19,198 nt of DNA from assembly GCA_018262385.1 (NCBI GenBank), contig JAGSPQ010000002.1, positions 1 to 19,198 on the forward strand, given 5' to 3'. A model generated the notes under the pieces. That model made no database searches, had not been told where the DNA came from, and worked only from the letters and a program-made list of their open reading frames with translations. Below are positions 1 to 9,954 of this stretch, in pieces. Position 1 is the first letter of the stretch. The number at the start of each line of letters is the position of its first letter. The translations under genes and the position numbers were made by a program. The stretch is from Myxococcaceae bacterium. GTDB lineage: Bacteria > Myxococcota > Myxococcia > Myxococcales > Myxococcaceae.

Positions 1-111
1 GAGCTGGTGGGGCCCCGCTGGCAGCGCCTGTACGACAGCCGCACCGGCGAGCTGTGGGTGCTCTCGGAAGACGGGCGGGCGATCGCGCTGCGAGGTGCCC
101 CATGTGGTTGA
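1..111 (+). CDS. C-terminal fragment of an unrecognised protein
   Basis: Frame 1 is open from the window edge to a TGA at 109-111 and gives 36 residues, including RWQRLYDSRTGELWVLSEDG. The mix of charged, aromatic and turn residues looks like a genuine protein end, with alternating beta-hairpin character, rather than a shadow frame. The next gene starts at the ATG at 102, inside the last codons, which suggests translational coupling in one operon. The family cannot be assigned from 36 residues. Confidence 0.5.
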   Translation, partial: ELVGPRWQRLYDSRTGELWVLSEDGRAIALRGAPCG

Positions 112-914
112 GCGCCTTGGCCGCGATCGCGCTCGCCGCGGCTCCGGGCCCAGCCAAGCCCCGGCTGCTGGTGCTCGACATTCAGCCCCTGGGCGGCGCG
201 CCGGCCCACCTCGCCCAGGCGCTGACCGAGGCGGTGGTGAGCGAGGTGACCGTGCGCGGGTACTTCGAGGTGCTCGCCTCGCGCGACGTCGCCAACCTGC
301 TCGGCCTCGAGCGGCAGAAGCAGCTGATGGGCTGCGGCGAAGATCAGAGCAGCTGCGTGACCGAGCTGGTCGGCGCGCTGGGAGCGCAGCACGTGCTCGC
401 CGGCTCGATCTCCCGCTTTGGCGATGCGCTGCAGCTCAACCTCCAGCTGCTCGACAGCCAGAAGGGGCAGGTGCTGCACCGCGCCACCCGCCTGGCGAAG
501 GACGAGTCGTCGCTGCGGCTGCAGGTGGTCTACGCGGTCGCCGAGGTGACCGGCGCGCCGCTGCCGCCTCCGCCGTCGAAGGTGCTGCCGGTTTCGCTGC
601 TCGCGGTCGGCGCCGCCGCGATCGTCGTCAGCGCCAGCCTCGCCATCTTCACCGTCTCGACCGAAGCGGGGACCAACGCCGAGCTGCGGCAGGGCGCCAG
701 CTTCCCCCAGGTGCTCAAGAGCTACGACTACTACCGGGACGCGCAGCGCCAGACGGCGATGTTCCGGACGGTGTCCCTGGTCGGCCTCGTCAGCGGGGCG
801 GCGCTGGTCGCCGCGGGCGTGTACTTCTATCCGCCCGACGTGCTGATGAGCTCGAGCCTGAAGGTGGTGCTGGTGCCCGCTCCGAACGGGCTGGCGATCG
901 CCGGGATCTTCTAG
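102..914 (+). CDS. Exported TolB/CsgG-like N-terminal domain protein with two membrane segments
   Basis: The product is 270 residues. I chose the ATG at 102 over the upstream ATG at 54 because it directly begins a signal peptide (MWLSALAAIALAAA, then PGPAKP) and has an AGGTG Shine-Dalgarno sequence 5-10 nt upstream. Residues about 20-150 look like the small alpha/beta domain found at the N-terminus of TolB/CsgG/FlgO-type envelope proteins: a beta strand RLLVLDIQPL, a helix with LTEAVVSEV, the strand YFEVLASRDV, then GAQHVLAGSISRFGDALQL. Cys78 and Cys85 could form a disulfide. A Pro-rich linker (PLPPPPSK) precedes a hydrophobic segment at about 161-184, and a second lies at about 223-243. An accessory role at the inner membrane or periplasm is an inference and no enzyme motif is visible. 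The stop codon overlaps the stop of the convergent gene. Confidence 0.75.
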   Translation: MWLSALAAIALAAAPGPAKPRLLVLDIQPLGGAPAHLAQALTEAVVSEVTVRGYFEVLASRDVANLLGLERQKQLMGCGEDQSSCVTELVGALGAQHVLAGSISRFGDALQLNLQLLDSQKGQVLHRATRLAKDESSLRLQVVYAVAEVTGAPLPPPPSKVLPVSLLAVGAAAIVVSASLAIFTVSTEAGTNAELRQGASFPQVLKSYDYYRDAQRQTAMFRTVSLVGLVSGAALVAAGVYFYPPDVLMSSSLKVVLVPAPNGLAIAGIF

Positions 915-2068
915 GCCGGCAGCAGCACGATCTTGATGATCTCGCTCGGGCTGCCCAGCCGCATCGGCGGGCCGACGAAGCCGCAGCCGCGGCTGACGAA
1001 CAGCTGAGAGTTTCCCTCCCGAGACAGCCCGGTCGCCCGCGAGCCCCAGATCAGCGAGGCGACCCCGGTGCCCGGGAAGGTCTGCCCGCCGTGGGTGTGC
1101 CCCGACAGCTGCAGCCCCAGGCCCAGCCGCACCGCATCGTCGAACCCGTTGGGCTGGTGCGACAGCAGCACCGAGGCGCGCGAGGGATCCTGACCCTGCG
1201 CGGCCACGTCGGGGTCGTAGCCGGTCTGCACGATCCGCGAGCCGTAGTCCTCGACGCCGATCAGATCGAACGAGCCGCCCCCATCGCCGATCACCACCTT
1301 GCGGTTCTTCAGCACCTCGACGCCGATGCCGGTCAGGTGCGCAGACCACTCTTTCCAGCCGGCGTAGTGATCGTGGTTTCCCGAGCAGAAGAAGGTGCCC
1401 TGGCGCGACTGCAGCCGCGCCAGCCGGCCGACGAAGGCGCCGATCTCGCCCGGCTTGCCGTCGACGAGGTCGCCGGTGATCGCCACCAGGTCCGGCTTGA
1501 AGCTGTTGGCGCGGGCGACCAGGTCGTCGACGTACTTCTCCTGGAGCACCGCGCCGATGTGCAGATCCGACAGGTGGGCGAGGGTGAAGCCCTCGAGCGA
1601 CTTCGGCAGCCCGGCCAGCCGCACCGTCACCTCGTGGATCCGGGCCGGCTCGTAGGCGCGGTAGACACCCCAGCTGGCCAGCGCGCCCCCCGAGACGAGC
1701 GAGCTGCCCGCCACCGCGCGGGCGAGGAACACCCGGCGCTCGGGGTTGATCGGCGCCGGATCCTTGCGGCGCATCCCGCTGCCCCAGCGCGCCAGGTCGA
1801 CCACCAGCAGCGACAGCAGGGTGTAGAGCAGCAGCGCGATCCACAGCCCGAGGAAGACCGCGAGCGACTGGTTCATCGCCGAGCCGCGGAACACGGTGCG
1901 GGCCGCCATCGCTCCGCCCCCCAGGCCGACCATCAGCAGCGCGCCGCCGATTCGCAGCCAGCGCTGCTGCGTCACGTCGCGCACCAGCCGGCGGTGCAGG
2001 TAGACGACGATCCCGCCCGAGAGCCCGAGGAACGCGATGAAGAACAGGATCCGGAACGGGAGCGGCAT
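911..2068 (-). CDS. Membrane-anchored metallophosphoesterase (YkuE-like)
   Basis: The product is 385 residues. The full metallophosphoesterase signature is present: D168-L-H170 (LSDLH), G199-D200 (TGDLVDG), G230-N231-H232-D (SGNHD), H304 (LLSHQPNG) and H324/H326 (SGHTHGGQ). These residues bind two metal ions and cleave phosphoester or pyrophosphate bonds. The N-terminal 140 residues hold about four hydrophobic segments (about 5-25, 40-55, 69-91 and 116-135), so the enzyme domain is tethered to the membrane. A twin-arginine-like ERRVFLARAVAG motif (R111, R112) sits just before the last segment, which suggests a periplasmic catalytic domain. The substrate is unknown; lipid phosphoesters such as UDP-diacylglucosamine are a possibility from related families. 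It is the last gene of the nuo-led transcription unit, 30 nt after the ferredoxin gene. An AGGAG sequence lies 13 nt upstream of the ATG, a rather long spacing. Confidence 0.88.
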   Translation of the reverse strand: MPLPFRILFFIAFLGLSGGIVVYLHRRLVRDVTQQRWLRIGGALLMVGLGGGAMAARTVFRGSAMNQSLAVFLGLWIALLLYTLLSLLVVDLARWGSGMRRKDPAPINPERRVFLARAVAGSSLVSGGALASWGVYRAYEPARIHEVTVRLAGLPKSLEGFTLAHLSDLHIGAVLQEKYVDDLVARANSFKPDLVAITGDLVDGKPGEIGAFVGRLARLQSRQGTFFCSGNHDHYAGWKEWSAHLTGIGVEVLKNRKVVIGDGGGSFDLIGVEDYGSRIVQTGYDPDVAAQGQDPSRASVLLSHQPNGFDDAVRLGLGLQLSGHTHGGQTFPGTGVASLIWGSRATGLSREGNSQLFVSRGCGFVGPPMRLGSPSEIIKIVLLPA

Positions 2069-2098
2069 CGTGCGGTCAGCTCTCCTAACCAGCCGGGG

Positions 2099-2482
2099 TC
2101 AATCGCGCTTCCGGAAATCGTCTTCGAGGGTGGGATCACCCCGAAGCTCGTCCACCGGGCGATCGGCCCCGATGTGCTCCGCCACCACCCGGCGGATCTT
2201 CTCGGCGGTCATCTTCCAGTAGTAGGTCTCCCCTGGCTCGAAGTTGAGCTGGAAGTCGTCGCTGGCGAAGGGATCGATCGGCTGCCCGCGGTCCTCCCGG
2301 ATCACCACGTTCGGCCCCAGGTGGCACAGCCCGTAGCAGCCGCCGCGGAAGACCTCGCAGCGCGGCGCCACCCCCGCCGCGCTCACCGCCGCGTTGGCCT
2401 GGACGAAGACCGCGTCCGAGCCGTTGTCCTTGCAGTCGGCGCCCTTGCACACCGAGAGGCGGTATTTCTTCACGTGGCTCAA
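2099..2482 (-). CDS. Thioredoxin-fold-type [2Fe-2S] ferredoxin
   Basis: The product is 127 residues. The cysteines C12-x4-C17 and C49-x3-C53 (VCKGADC and GGCYGLC) match the ligand pattern of the (2Fe-2S) ferredoxin family related to the NuoE subunit of complex I; C42 is an extra cysteine. The protein should be a soluble one-electron carrier. The part after residue 60 has the usual GPNVVI strand and then an unusual acidic C-terminal extension of about 60 residues. A TTG at 2482 is used as the start because GGAG lies 9 nt upstream; a GTG three codons later would give MKKYRLSVC and cannot be excluded. The gene is 15 nt after the ampG-like gene and in the same transcription unit as nuoCDGHI. Its physiological partner is not shown by the sequence. 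Confidence 0.82.
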   Translation of the reverse strand: MSHVKKYRLSVCKGADCKDNGSDAVFVQANAAVSAAGVAPRCEVFRGGCYGLCHLGPNVVIREDRGQPIDPFASDDFQLNFEPGETYYWKMTAEKIRRVVAEHIGADRPVDELRGDPTLEDDFRKRD

Positions 2483-2497
2483 GGTAACGCGCTCCGC

Positions 2498-4102
2498 TTA
2501 CCGCGTCGACTGAGCGGTCGCTGGCCGGCCCCGCGCCGCGAGGTACGCGGGGACCGCCACCCCGATCACCAGCCCGAAGGCGACCGCGCCGATCAGATCC
2601 ACCGCCTGGGTGAAGCTCTGGGGGTGGGTGGCGATCTGCAGCGTGGGCCCGAAGTCGAACCCCTTGCCGTCCTTGAAGTGCCGCAGCGCGGTCAGCGCCG
2701 CCGAGGCGCCCAGCCCCAGCCCCACGCTCGAAGCGCAGCTGGCCAGCCCCGCACCGGCCAGCACGCCCCGGGTCCACGGCAGCCCGCGCGGGAGCGCGAT
2801 CGACTCTTCGCCCGACAGATCGACCAGCTCCTTCTTCCCCCACGGCGCGAAGCGCTGGAGCATCAGCAGCCCGGGGATCACCAGCGGCACGGTGAAGATG
2901 AAGAAGTCCCGCCACCCGAGCGCCAGCGCCAGCGCGCCGGCGGGCGGTCCCGAGAAGCTGCGGGCGAGCGCGAACAGGCTGGAGAAGAGCGCGAACTGGG
3001 TCGCCGAGAAGCGCTTGCTGGTCAGCCGGATCAGCAGCACCCCGAACGCGCCGGCGCACATCCCGGTGATCGAGGCCTCGACCGCGATCGCGCTCAGCAT
3101 CAGCCCGTAGTGCGGCGGGCGCGAGGCGAGCAGCGCGTACCCGAGGTTCGAGATCCCCTGCAGGATCCCGAACACCCACAGCGCCCGGGCGACGCCGATG
3201 CGCTGGGTCGCCAGCCCGCCGAGGAAGGTGCCGGCGATCGTCGCGATCAACCCGACCGTCCCGCTGCCTACCCCAATCTGGGAAAGGGTGTAGCCGTGCT
3301 CGACCAGGAACGGGCTGATCAGCGCTCCGGCCAGGTTGTCCGAGAGGTTGAACAGCACCACGAACCCCAGCAGCTCGAGCGCGCGCGGGCGGGCGAGGAA
3401 CCCGACGAACGGATCCCACACCGCGGCGACCAGGCTCTTCGGGGGCACCGCCGGCTGCTGCGGCTCGGGGGCGAAGATCGTCACCGGGATGGTCAGGGTG
3501 GCGAGCACCGCGATCAGCCCGAGCGCGAAGGGCCAGCCGCTGACCGCCACCCACCCGGGCATCAGCGCCAGCGGCACGACCGCCAGCGGCAGTGCGTACC
3601 GGCCGGAGACCAGCATCGCCACCCGGTAGGAGGCGGTGCGCGCGCCGACCGCCGGCCCGTGCTCTGCCGGCTCGAGCACCTCGACCGCGTAGCTGTCGAT
3701 CGCGATGTCCTGGGACGCCGAGGCGAAGGCAATCAGGATCGCCAGCGCGCCGATCACCATCACCTCCGGGCTCTTCGCCTGCGAGGCGAGGATCCCGATC
3801 AGCACCGCCAGCGCGAGCTGCATCAGCACGATCCACCCGCGCCTGCGCCCGAGCAGCGGCGGCACGTAGCGATCCATCAGCGGCGACCAGAGGAACTTGA
3901 AGGTCCACGGCGCCTGGGCCAGCGTCACCAGCGCGACGGTCTTGATGTCGTAGCCGGCGACCTTCAGCCAGGCCGGGATCGCGATCCACACCAGCCCGAG
4001 CGGCAGCCCCGAGCTGAACGACAGCAGCGCGAGCGCCCCCACCCGCCAGCTGGTGAAGGCGAACAGGATCCCGTGCTGCTTCGGCTGAAGCTGCGCGTTC
4101 AC
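2498..4102 (-). CDS. ampG: AmpG-like muropeptide permease (MFS, PAT family)
   Basis: The product is 534 residues and highly hydrophobic, with 12-14 predicted membrane spans, close to E. coli AmpG (491 residues). Family motifs are visible: SGLP (31-34), KFLWSPLMDR (69-78), GRRRGW (85-90) and SASQDIAIDSYAVEVL (128-143). AmpG-type carriers bring GlcNAc-anhydro-MurNAc peptides from the periplasm into the cytoplasm for cell-wall recycling and for signalling to beta-lactamase regulators. Some relatives in this family carry acetyl-CoA, so the substrate is inferred. The start is a GTG at 4102. GGGGAG lies only 2 nt upstream, which is tighter than ideal, but no better in-frame start is evident. The gene begins 24 nt after nuoI and no terminator is visible between them. 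Confidence 0.82.
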   Translation of the reverse strand: MNAQLQPKQHGILFAFTSWRVGALALLSFSSGLPLGLVWIAIPAWLKVAGYDIKTVALVTLAQAPWTFKFLWSPLMDRYVPPLLGRRRGWIVLMQLALAVLIGILASQAKSPEVMVIGALAILIAFASASQDIAIDSYAVEVLEPAEHGPAVGARTASYRVAMLVSGRYALPLAVVPLALMPGWVAVSGWPFALGLIAVLATLTIPVTIFAPEPQQPAVPPKSLVAAVWDPFVGFLARPRALELLGFVVLFNLSDNLAGALISPFLVEHGYTLSQIGVGSGTVGLIATIAGTFLGGLATQRIGVARALWVFGILQGISNLGYALLASRPPHYGLMLSAIAVEASITGMCAGAFGVLLIRLTSKRFSATQFALFSSLFALARSFSGPPAGALALALGWRDFFIFTVPLVIPGLLMLQRFAPWGKKELVDLSGEESIALPRGLPWTRGVLAGAGLASCASSVGLGLGASAALTALRHFKDGKGFDFGPTLQIATHPQSFTQAVDLIGAVAFGLVIGVAVPAYLAARGRPATAQSTR

Positions 4103-4126
4103 GGCTCCCCGTTCACCGCGGGGACG

Positions 4127-4875
4127 TCACTTGAGGAACTTCGTCACCGCCACCGGATTGCTCTTGTCGACCTCGATCCGTGGGCCCGCGCCGAGCCTGG
4201 CCGCGACCAGGCCCTCGCCGATCCGGGTGTGCGCTTCCTTGTGGACGTGATCGGGCTTCTCCGACGAGCCGCGCTTGAACCACGGATCCGACGGGTGGGT
4301 GACCGGCGGCCCCTTGAGCAGCTTGGGGATGTCGTAGACGAAGCCCTGGCGGTTGTACTCGCTGGGAGTGTGGGTGTACGTGTCCATCCGGATCGCGTCT
4401 TTCGGGCACGCGTCGACGCACAGCCCGCACACGATGCAGCGCAGCTCGTCGATCACGAAGGTGGTGGGGAACTTCTCGATCACCCGCGACTCGACCGCGG
4501 CGTCGTTCTCCGGGTACTCGCCCGCCTCGATGTAGATGCACTGCGCCGGGCAGATCGTCGCGCACATGTAACAGGCGACGCAGCGCGGCTTGCCGTCCTC
4601 GCGCGGAACCAGCCGGTGCAGCCCGCGGTACCCTTCCGGGTAGGGCACCTTCTCTTCCGGGTACTGCACGGTCGAGATCAGGCTGGTGCCGGTGCGGTTG
4701 ACCACCTGGGGGTTCGGATCGCGCTCCCCGAACAGGTTGCGGAAGAAGTGGGTGGTGGTGATCACCAGGCCCTTGATCAGATCCGGCAGGTACAACCGCT
4801 CGCGAAGATCCGCCGCCTCGGCGGTGTGCGAGTGCTCGGCGAGCTCGGGGGCAGCGCCGTGGCCGTGGTCGCTCA

Positions 4876-4876
<1 letters not shown>
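4127..4876 (-). CDS. nuoI: NADH-quinone oxidoreductase subunit I
   Basis: The product is 249 residues. It carries the two [4Fe-4S] ferredoxin motifs of NuoI: C99-x2-C102-x2-C105-x3-C109 ([12 protein letters not shown]) and C147-x2-C150-x2-C153-x3-C157 ([12 protein letters not shown]). These hold clusters N6a and N6b, which pass electrons from NuoG to the NuoB/quinone site. It is longer than E. coli NuoI (180 residues) because of a His-rich N-terminus ([18 protein letters not shown]) and a C-terminal tail of about 60 residues rich in Lys, Asp and His. The ATG overlaps the nuoH stop by one base (TGATG), and GGGAGGA upstream lies inside nuoH, so translation is probably coupled. Confidence 0.95.
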
Positions 4877-6290
<1,414 letters not shown>

Positions 6291-6291
<1 letters not shown>

Positions 6292-8039
6292 CAAATCCCC
6301 CGGATCCGCGGCGCGCCCTGTTCACGCCAACCCGGCGGCCGCCCGTCGGCGCCGGCCGGCAGCGTCTGAATGCCCTGGTTCTTGAGGTTCATCGGCGTCA
6401 GCTTGTCCCACTCGAAGTCCTTCAGCTCGGGCACCTGCGGCGCCAGCGCGCGGAACACGTCGCGCGAGGTGGCGTGCGGCATCGCCGCGCCCAGTTCCCG
6501 GCCCAGCTCGACCGCCCACTTCCAGGTCGGCCACGCCTCGCCGCGGGGAGGAAACGCCCGCCGCACCCGCTGGGTGATCCCCGCTTCCTGGGTGAAGGTC
6601 CCTTCGTCCTCGACGTGGCTCGCCGCCGGCAGCTGCACGTGGGCCGCCGCCGACACCGGCGACTCGTGCATCGCCGCGGTCACCAGCAGCTCCACTCCGG
6701 TCAGCCGCCTGGCGAACACCTCGGCGTCCTCGGGGACATCCGCGCCCACCAGGTACAGCGCCTTGATCTGGTTCTGGTCGAGCGCGGCGGTCAGATCGGC
6801 GAACGACTTCAGCTCGAAGCCGAAGCCCCTGGCGATCCACTCCAGCCCTTTGCGGTTGGGGTTCTTGTCCGCCGTCATCAACAGGTGGTCGGCCTGGCCC
6901 GGCGCGCGGCCGGTGACGTAGACGCTCTTCGCCTGCAGCACGTCTTTGGCGAACGAGAAGCTGGCGAGCAGATCCTCGTTGCTCACCGTCGGCGCCACCG
7001 CGAACGCGACCGAGCCCGCCAGCGGCTTGAGCTTCATCGCCGCGTATTTCACCGCCTCGGCGTTGGTCGCCTCGCGCGCGTCGCTGCCCTTGCCGATCAC
7101 CGGCATCAGCAGCCGCGAGGTGTGGAAGGCCTTGTAGGTCAGCCGGCCCTGGTCACACATCCAGCTCTTGTTGATCGCCTCGTTCTCGCGCGGCCGGTAG
7201 CGGTACACGTCCTGGCCCATGAAGTCGGCGCTCACCGAGCAGCCCCGCGAGCAGCCGGTGCAGACGCTCGGCGCGGCCGAGAGGAACCACACCCGGGCGC
7301 GGAAGCGGAAGTCGCGGCTGAGCAGCGCTCCGACCGGGCAGATGTCGACCACGTTGCCCGAGTAGTTGCTGTCGAGCGCGCCGTACTGCGGGGCCACGTC
7401 GATCACCTCGTGCGAGCCGCGGTGGAACACGCCCAGCTGCGGCTCCTTCGCCACCTCGTCCATGAAGCGGACGCAGCGGGTGCAGACGATGCAGCGCTCC
7501 TGATCGAGCACCACCTGGGGGCCGATGATCTTGCGCTTGTTGCGCAGCACCTTCATCCCGCTCGACCCCTCGCCGCTGATCCGCTCGAGGCGGGAGGGCT
7601 TGTGGTCGTGCCGCATGTAGTAGTCCTGCAGCTTGCACTCGCCCGCCTGGTCGCAGATCGCGCAGTCGACCGGGTGGTTGAGCAGCAGGAACTCCATCAC
7701 CGCCCGCTGCGATTCCTTCACCTTCGGGGTGCAGGTCTTGATCGCCAGCCCTTCGGAGATCGACGTCTGGCAGGCCGGCACCAGCTTCGGCGCGTTGCTC
7801 GCCTCGACCAGGCACATCCGGCAGTTGGCCGCCACCGACAGCCGCGGGTGGTAGCAATAGAACGGAATCTCGACCCCCACCGTCTTGGCGGCGTCGACCA
7901 TGTTGGTCCCCGGCTTGACCACCACTTCGCGGCCGTCGACCGTGAAGGTCACCATCCCCGGGTTCTTCGGGGGCGCCTTCGCCGGCGGGCCGGCGGGAGG
8001 AGGCGGCCTGGGGGCTTCCACCTTCTTTTCGTCGCTCAC
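6291..8039 (-). CDS. nuoG: NADH-quinone oxidoreductase subunit G (short form with N7 cluster motif)
   Basis: The product is 582 residues. After a Pro-rich start (residues 9-27) it has a plant-type [2Fe-2S] domain (C62, C73, C76, C90; cluster N1b), the H122-x3-C126-x2-C129-x5-C135 motif (cluster N5), C183/C186/C189 with C234 (cluster N4), and C260-x2-C263-x3-C267-x27-C295. The last set matches the extra N7 cluster site of E. coli and Thermus enzymes. The following molybdopterin-oxidoreductase-like domain is short, so the protein is well below E. coli NuoG (about 900) and Thermus Nqo3 (783). NuoG carries electrons from the NuoE/F module to NuoI. The start is a GTG at 8039 that overlaps the nuoD stop (GTGA), with GAGG 7 nt upstream. 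No nuoE or nuoF lies beside it. Confidence 0.95.
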
Positions 8040-9259
8040 TGCTCCACCTCTCCACCAATCATGTTGATCGTGTCGAACGTCGGGATCAGGTCGGCGAGCA
8101 TCCGCCCTTCGACCATCTTTCCGACCCCGGAAAGGATGTGAAAACCCGGAGCGCGGACGTGGACCTTGTACGGCCGGCCGCTGCCGTCGCTGCGCAGGTA
8201 CCAGCCCAGCTCGCCGTTGGCCGCCTCGGTCGAGTCGTAGACCTCGCCCACCGGCACCTGGATGCCTTCCATGATCAGCTTGAAGTGCGCCATCACGCCT
8301 TCGATCGTGCTGTAGACCTCCTGCTTCGGAGGCAGCACGATCCGCCAGTCGTCGATGATCACCGGCCCGTCGGGGATCTGCTCCAGCGCCTGGCGGATGA
8401 TCGAGATCGACTGCCGCATCTCTTCGACCCGCAGCAGGTAGCGATCGAGGTTGTCGCCGTTCTTTCCCAGCGGCACCTCGAACTTCATCCGGTCGTAGAC
8501 CCAGTACGGCTTGGCCTTGCGGATGTCGTAGTTGATCCCGTTGGCGCGCAGGCAGGGGCCGGTGAAGCCGTGATCGAGCGCGTCCTCGGTGGAGATCACC
8601 CCGGTGCCGCGGCAGCGATCGGTGAAGATCCGGTTGCGGGTCAGCAGCGCGCCGACTTCCTCGATCAGCTCGGAGCAGCGGTCGAGGGTCTTGATCGTCT
8701 TCTCGATCCAGCCGGGCGGCAGGTCGCGGTTGCAGCCGCCGATGCGGCCGTAGTTGGTGGTCAGCCGGGCGCCGGTCAGCTCGGTCACCCGGTCGGTGAT
8801 CAGCTCGCGCGCTTCGATGCCGTAGAGGAACGCGGCGAAGGCGCCCAGCTCGAGGCCGAGCGCGCCGGTGGCAGTGACGTGATCGTGGATCCGGTGCAGC
8901 TCGCTGGCGATCACCCGGATGTACTTGGCCCGCTCGGGGATCTCGATCCCGATCAGCTTCTCGACCGCGTTGAGATAGCCGAAGTTGTTCATCAGCGACG
9001 AGACGTAGTTGAGCCGGTCGGTGTACGGCAGCACCTGGGTCCAGGTGACGTTCTCGCAGCTCTTCTGAAACCCGCGGTGGAGGAAGCCGATCTCGGTGTC
9101 GACCTTGGCGAGGATCTCGCCGTCGAGCTCGACCCGCATCCGGACGGTGCCGTGCATCGCCGGGTGCGAGGGCCCGAGGTTGATCACCATGTTCTTCGTC
9201 TGCAGGTGCGCCTCGAGCTCGTCGTTGTCGGGCGTCGGATCGTAGTCGTCTTGGGCCAT
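8036..9259 (-). CDS. nuoD: NADH-quinone oxidoreductase subunit D
   Basis: The product is 407 residues, the 49-kDa subunit of complex I, related to the large subunit of [NiFe] hydrogenases. The signature NLGPSHPAMHG is at 27-37. His36 and Tyr85 (in YTDRLNY) are 49 residues apart, as are the two quinone-headgroup ligands of Thermus Nqo4 (His38, Tyr87). TNYGRIGGCNRDLPPGW and the C-terminal VRAPGFHILSGVG stretch are also typical. The ATG at 9259 follows the nuoC stop by 11 nt, and the Shine-Dalgarno sequence is weak (GAAAAG), so translation may be coupled to nuoC. The gene is separate from nuoC, not fused as in E. coli. Confidence 0.96.
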   Translation of the reverse strand: MAQDDYDPTPDNDELEAHLQTKNMVINLGPSHPAMHGTVRMRVELDGEILAKVDTEIGFLHRGFQKSCENVTWTQVLPYTDRLNYVSSLMNNFGYLNAVEKLIGIEIPERAKYIRVIASELHRIHDHVTATGALGLELGAFAAFLYGIEARELITDRVTELTGARLTTNYGRIGGCNRDLPPGWIEKTIKTLDRCSELIEEVGALLTRNRIFTDRCRGTGVISTEDALDHGFTGPCLRANGINYDIRKAKPYWVYDRMKFEVPLGKNGDNLDRYLLRVEEMRQSISIIRQALEQIPDGPVIIDDWRIVLPPKQEVYSTIEGVMAHFKLIMEGIQVPVGEVYDSTEAANGELGWYLRSDGSGRPYKVHVRAPGFHILSGVGKMVEGRMLADLIPTFDTINMIGGEVEQ

Positions 9260-9270
9260 GGTCTTTTCGG

Positions 9271-9801
9271 TCAAGCGGTGGAGCCGTTGGTGCCCGGCCC
9301 GCGGAAGATGTCCTTGATGGGCCGCTCGGGAATCAGCGGCTGGCGATCGCGCAGCGCGTAGTCCTTGCGCAGCGGGTGGCCTTTGAACTCTTCGTAGAGG
9401 AACATCCGGCGCAGATCGCCGTGCCCGGTGAAGTGGACCCCGTAGAAGTCCCACACCAGCCGCTCGGCCCAGTTCGCGCCCTGGTACACGGTGCGGATCG
9501 TCGGGCAGGTGCAGTCGTCTTCCGGCACCAGCACCTTCAGCCGCAGGTGCTCGTTCCGCTCGATGTTGAAGAAGAAGTACACCACCTCGAACCGGGGGGT
9601 GTTCTCCGGCAGCTGCTGCCGATCGACGCCGTCCATCGAGATGAAGAGCTTGAAGCCCAGCTGCTCTTTGATCGCCTGGGCGACGGCGAGGATCGCCTCT
9701 CGTCGAACCACCGCCCACTCGGCGCCCGTTCGGTCGTGGTACCGCTGTGACAGTGCGTCGGGAAGCTGCTGCTGAATCTGATCGAGCGCCCAGGTGCTCA
9801 A
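9271..9801 (-). CDS. nuoC: NADH-quinone oxidoreductase subunit C
   Basis: The product is 176 residues, the 30-kDa subunit of complex I. The signature block at 113-156 includes ERLVWDFYGVHFTGHGDLRR followed by FKGHPLRKDYAL, close to the family pattern (GHPdLRR, GHPLRKDF). It is a soluble hydrophilic-arm subunit that docks on NuoD. The start is a TTG at 9801: it has GAGG at good spacing (7 nt) and there is no earlier ATG or GTG that fits. It is the first gene of the long - strand unit and lies about 30 nt downstream of the likely transcription start of the promoter at 9839-9866. nuoA and nuoB, which commonly precede nuoC, are absent. Confidence 0.94.
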   Translation of the reverse strand: MSTWALDQIQQQLPDALSQRYHDRTGAEWAVVRREAILAVAQAIKEQLGFKLFISMDGVDRQQLPENTPRFEVVYFFFNIERNEHLRLKVLVPEDDCTCPTIRTVYQGANWAERLVWDFYGVHFTGHGDLRRMFLYEEFKGHPLRKDYALRDRQPLIPERPIKDIFRGPGTNGSTA

Positions 9802-9838
9802 GCTTTTGCCTCGAAGAAAGGTGCGAAAGCGCGCGGGC

Positions 9839-9866
9839 GTTATAGCGGGACGCGCGGGGGCGTCAA
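9839..9866 (-). promoter_or_regulatory. Sigma70-type promoter of the nuoC-led operon
   Basis: On the - strand, TTGACG (9866-9861) and TATAAC (9844-9839) are 16 nt apart. That is five of six matches to each sigma70 consensus hexamer, in a region that is otherwise mostly G and C. Transcription would begin near 9832 and leave a leader of about 30 nt before the nuoC TTG. This is the best promoter seen in the window. The rest of the gap 9802-9954 shows nothing clear; a six-bp stem at 9904-9921 has no T-run. Confidence 0.7.
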
Positions 9867-9954
9867 CGATGATTCGCCTGAGTCCTTGCGGGCTTACAGC
9901 TGGCTGCCGAAACTGCGGCAGGGGGCTTTGGCCGGGGTCCGGCGGCCCGCCGAC

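Noticed and set aside
9904..9921. Six-bp stem CTGCCG/CGGCAG after the hydrolase gene
   Set aside because: No T-run follows on the - strand and such stems are common at this GC content, so I did not call it a terminator.
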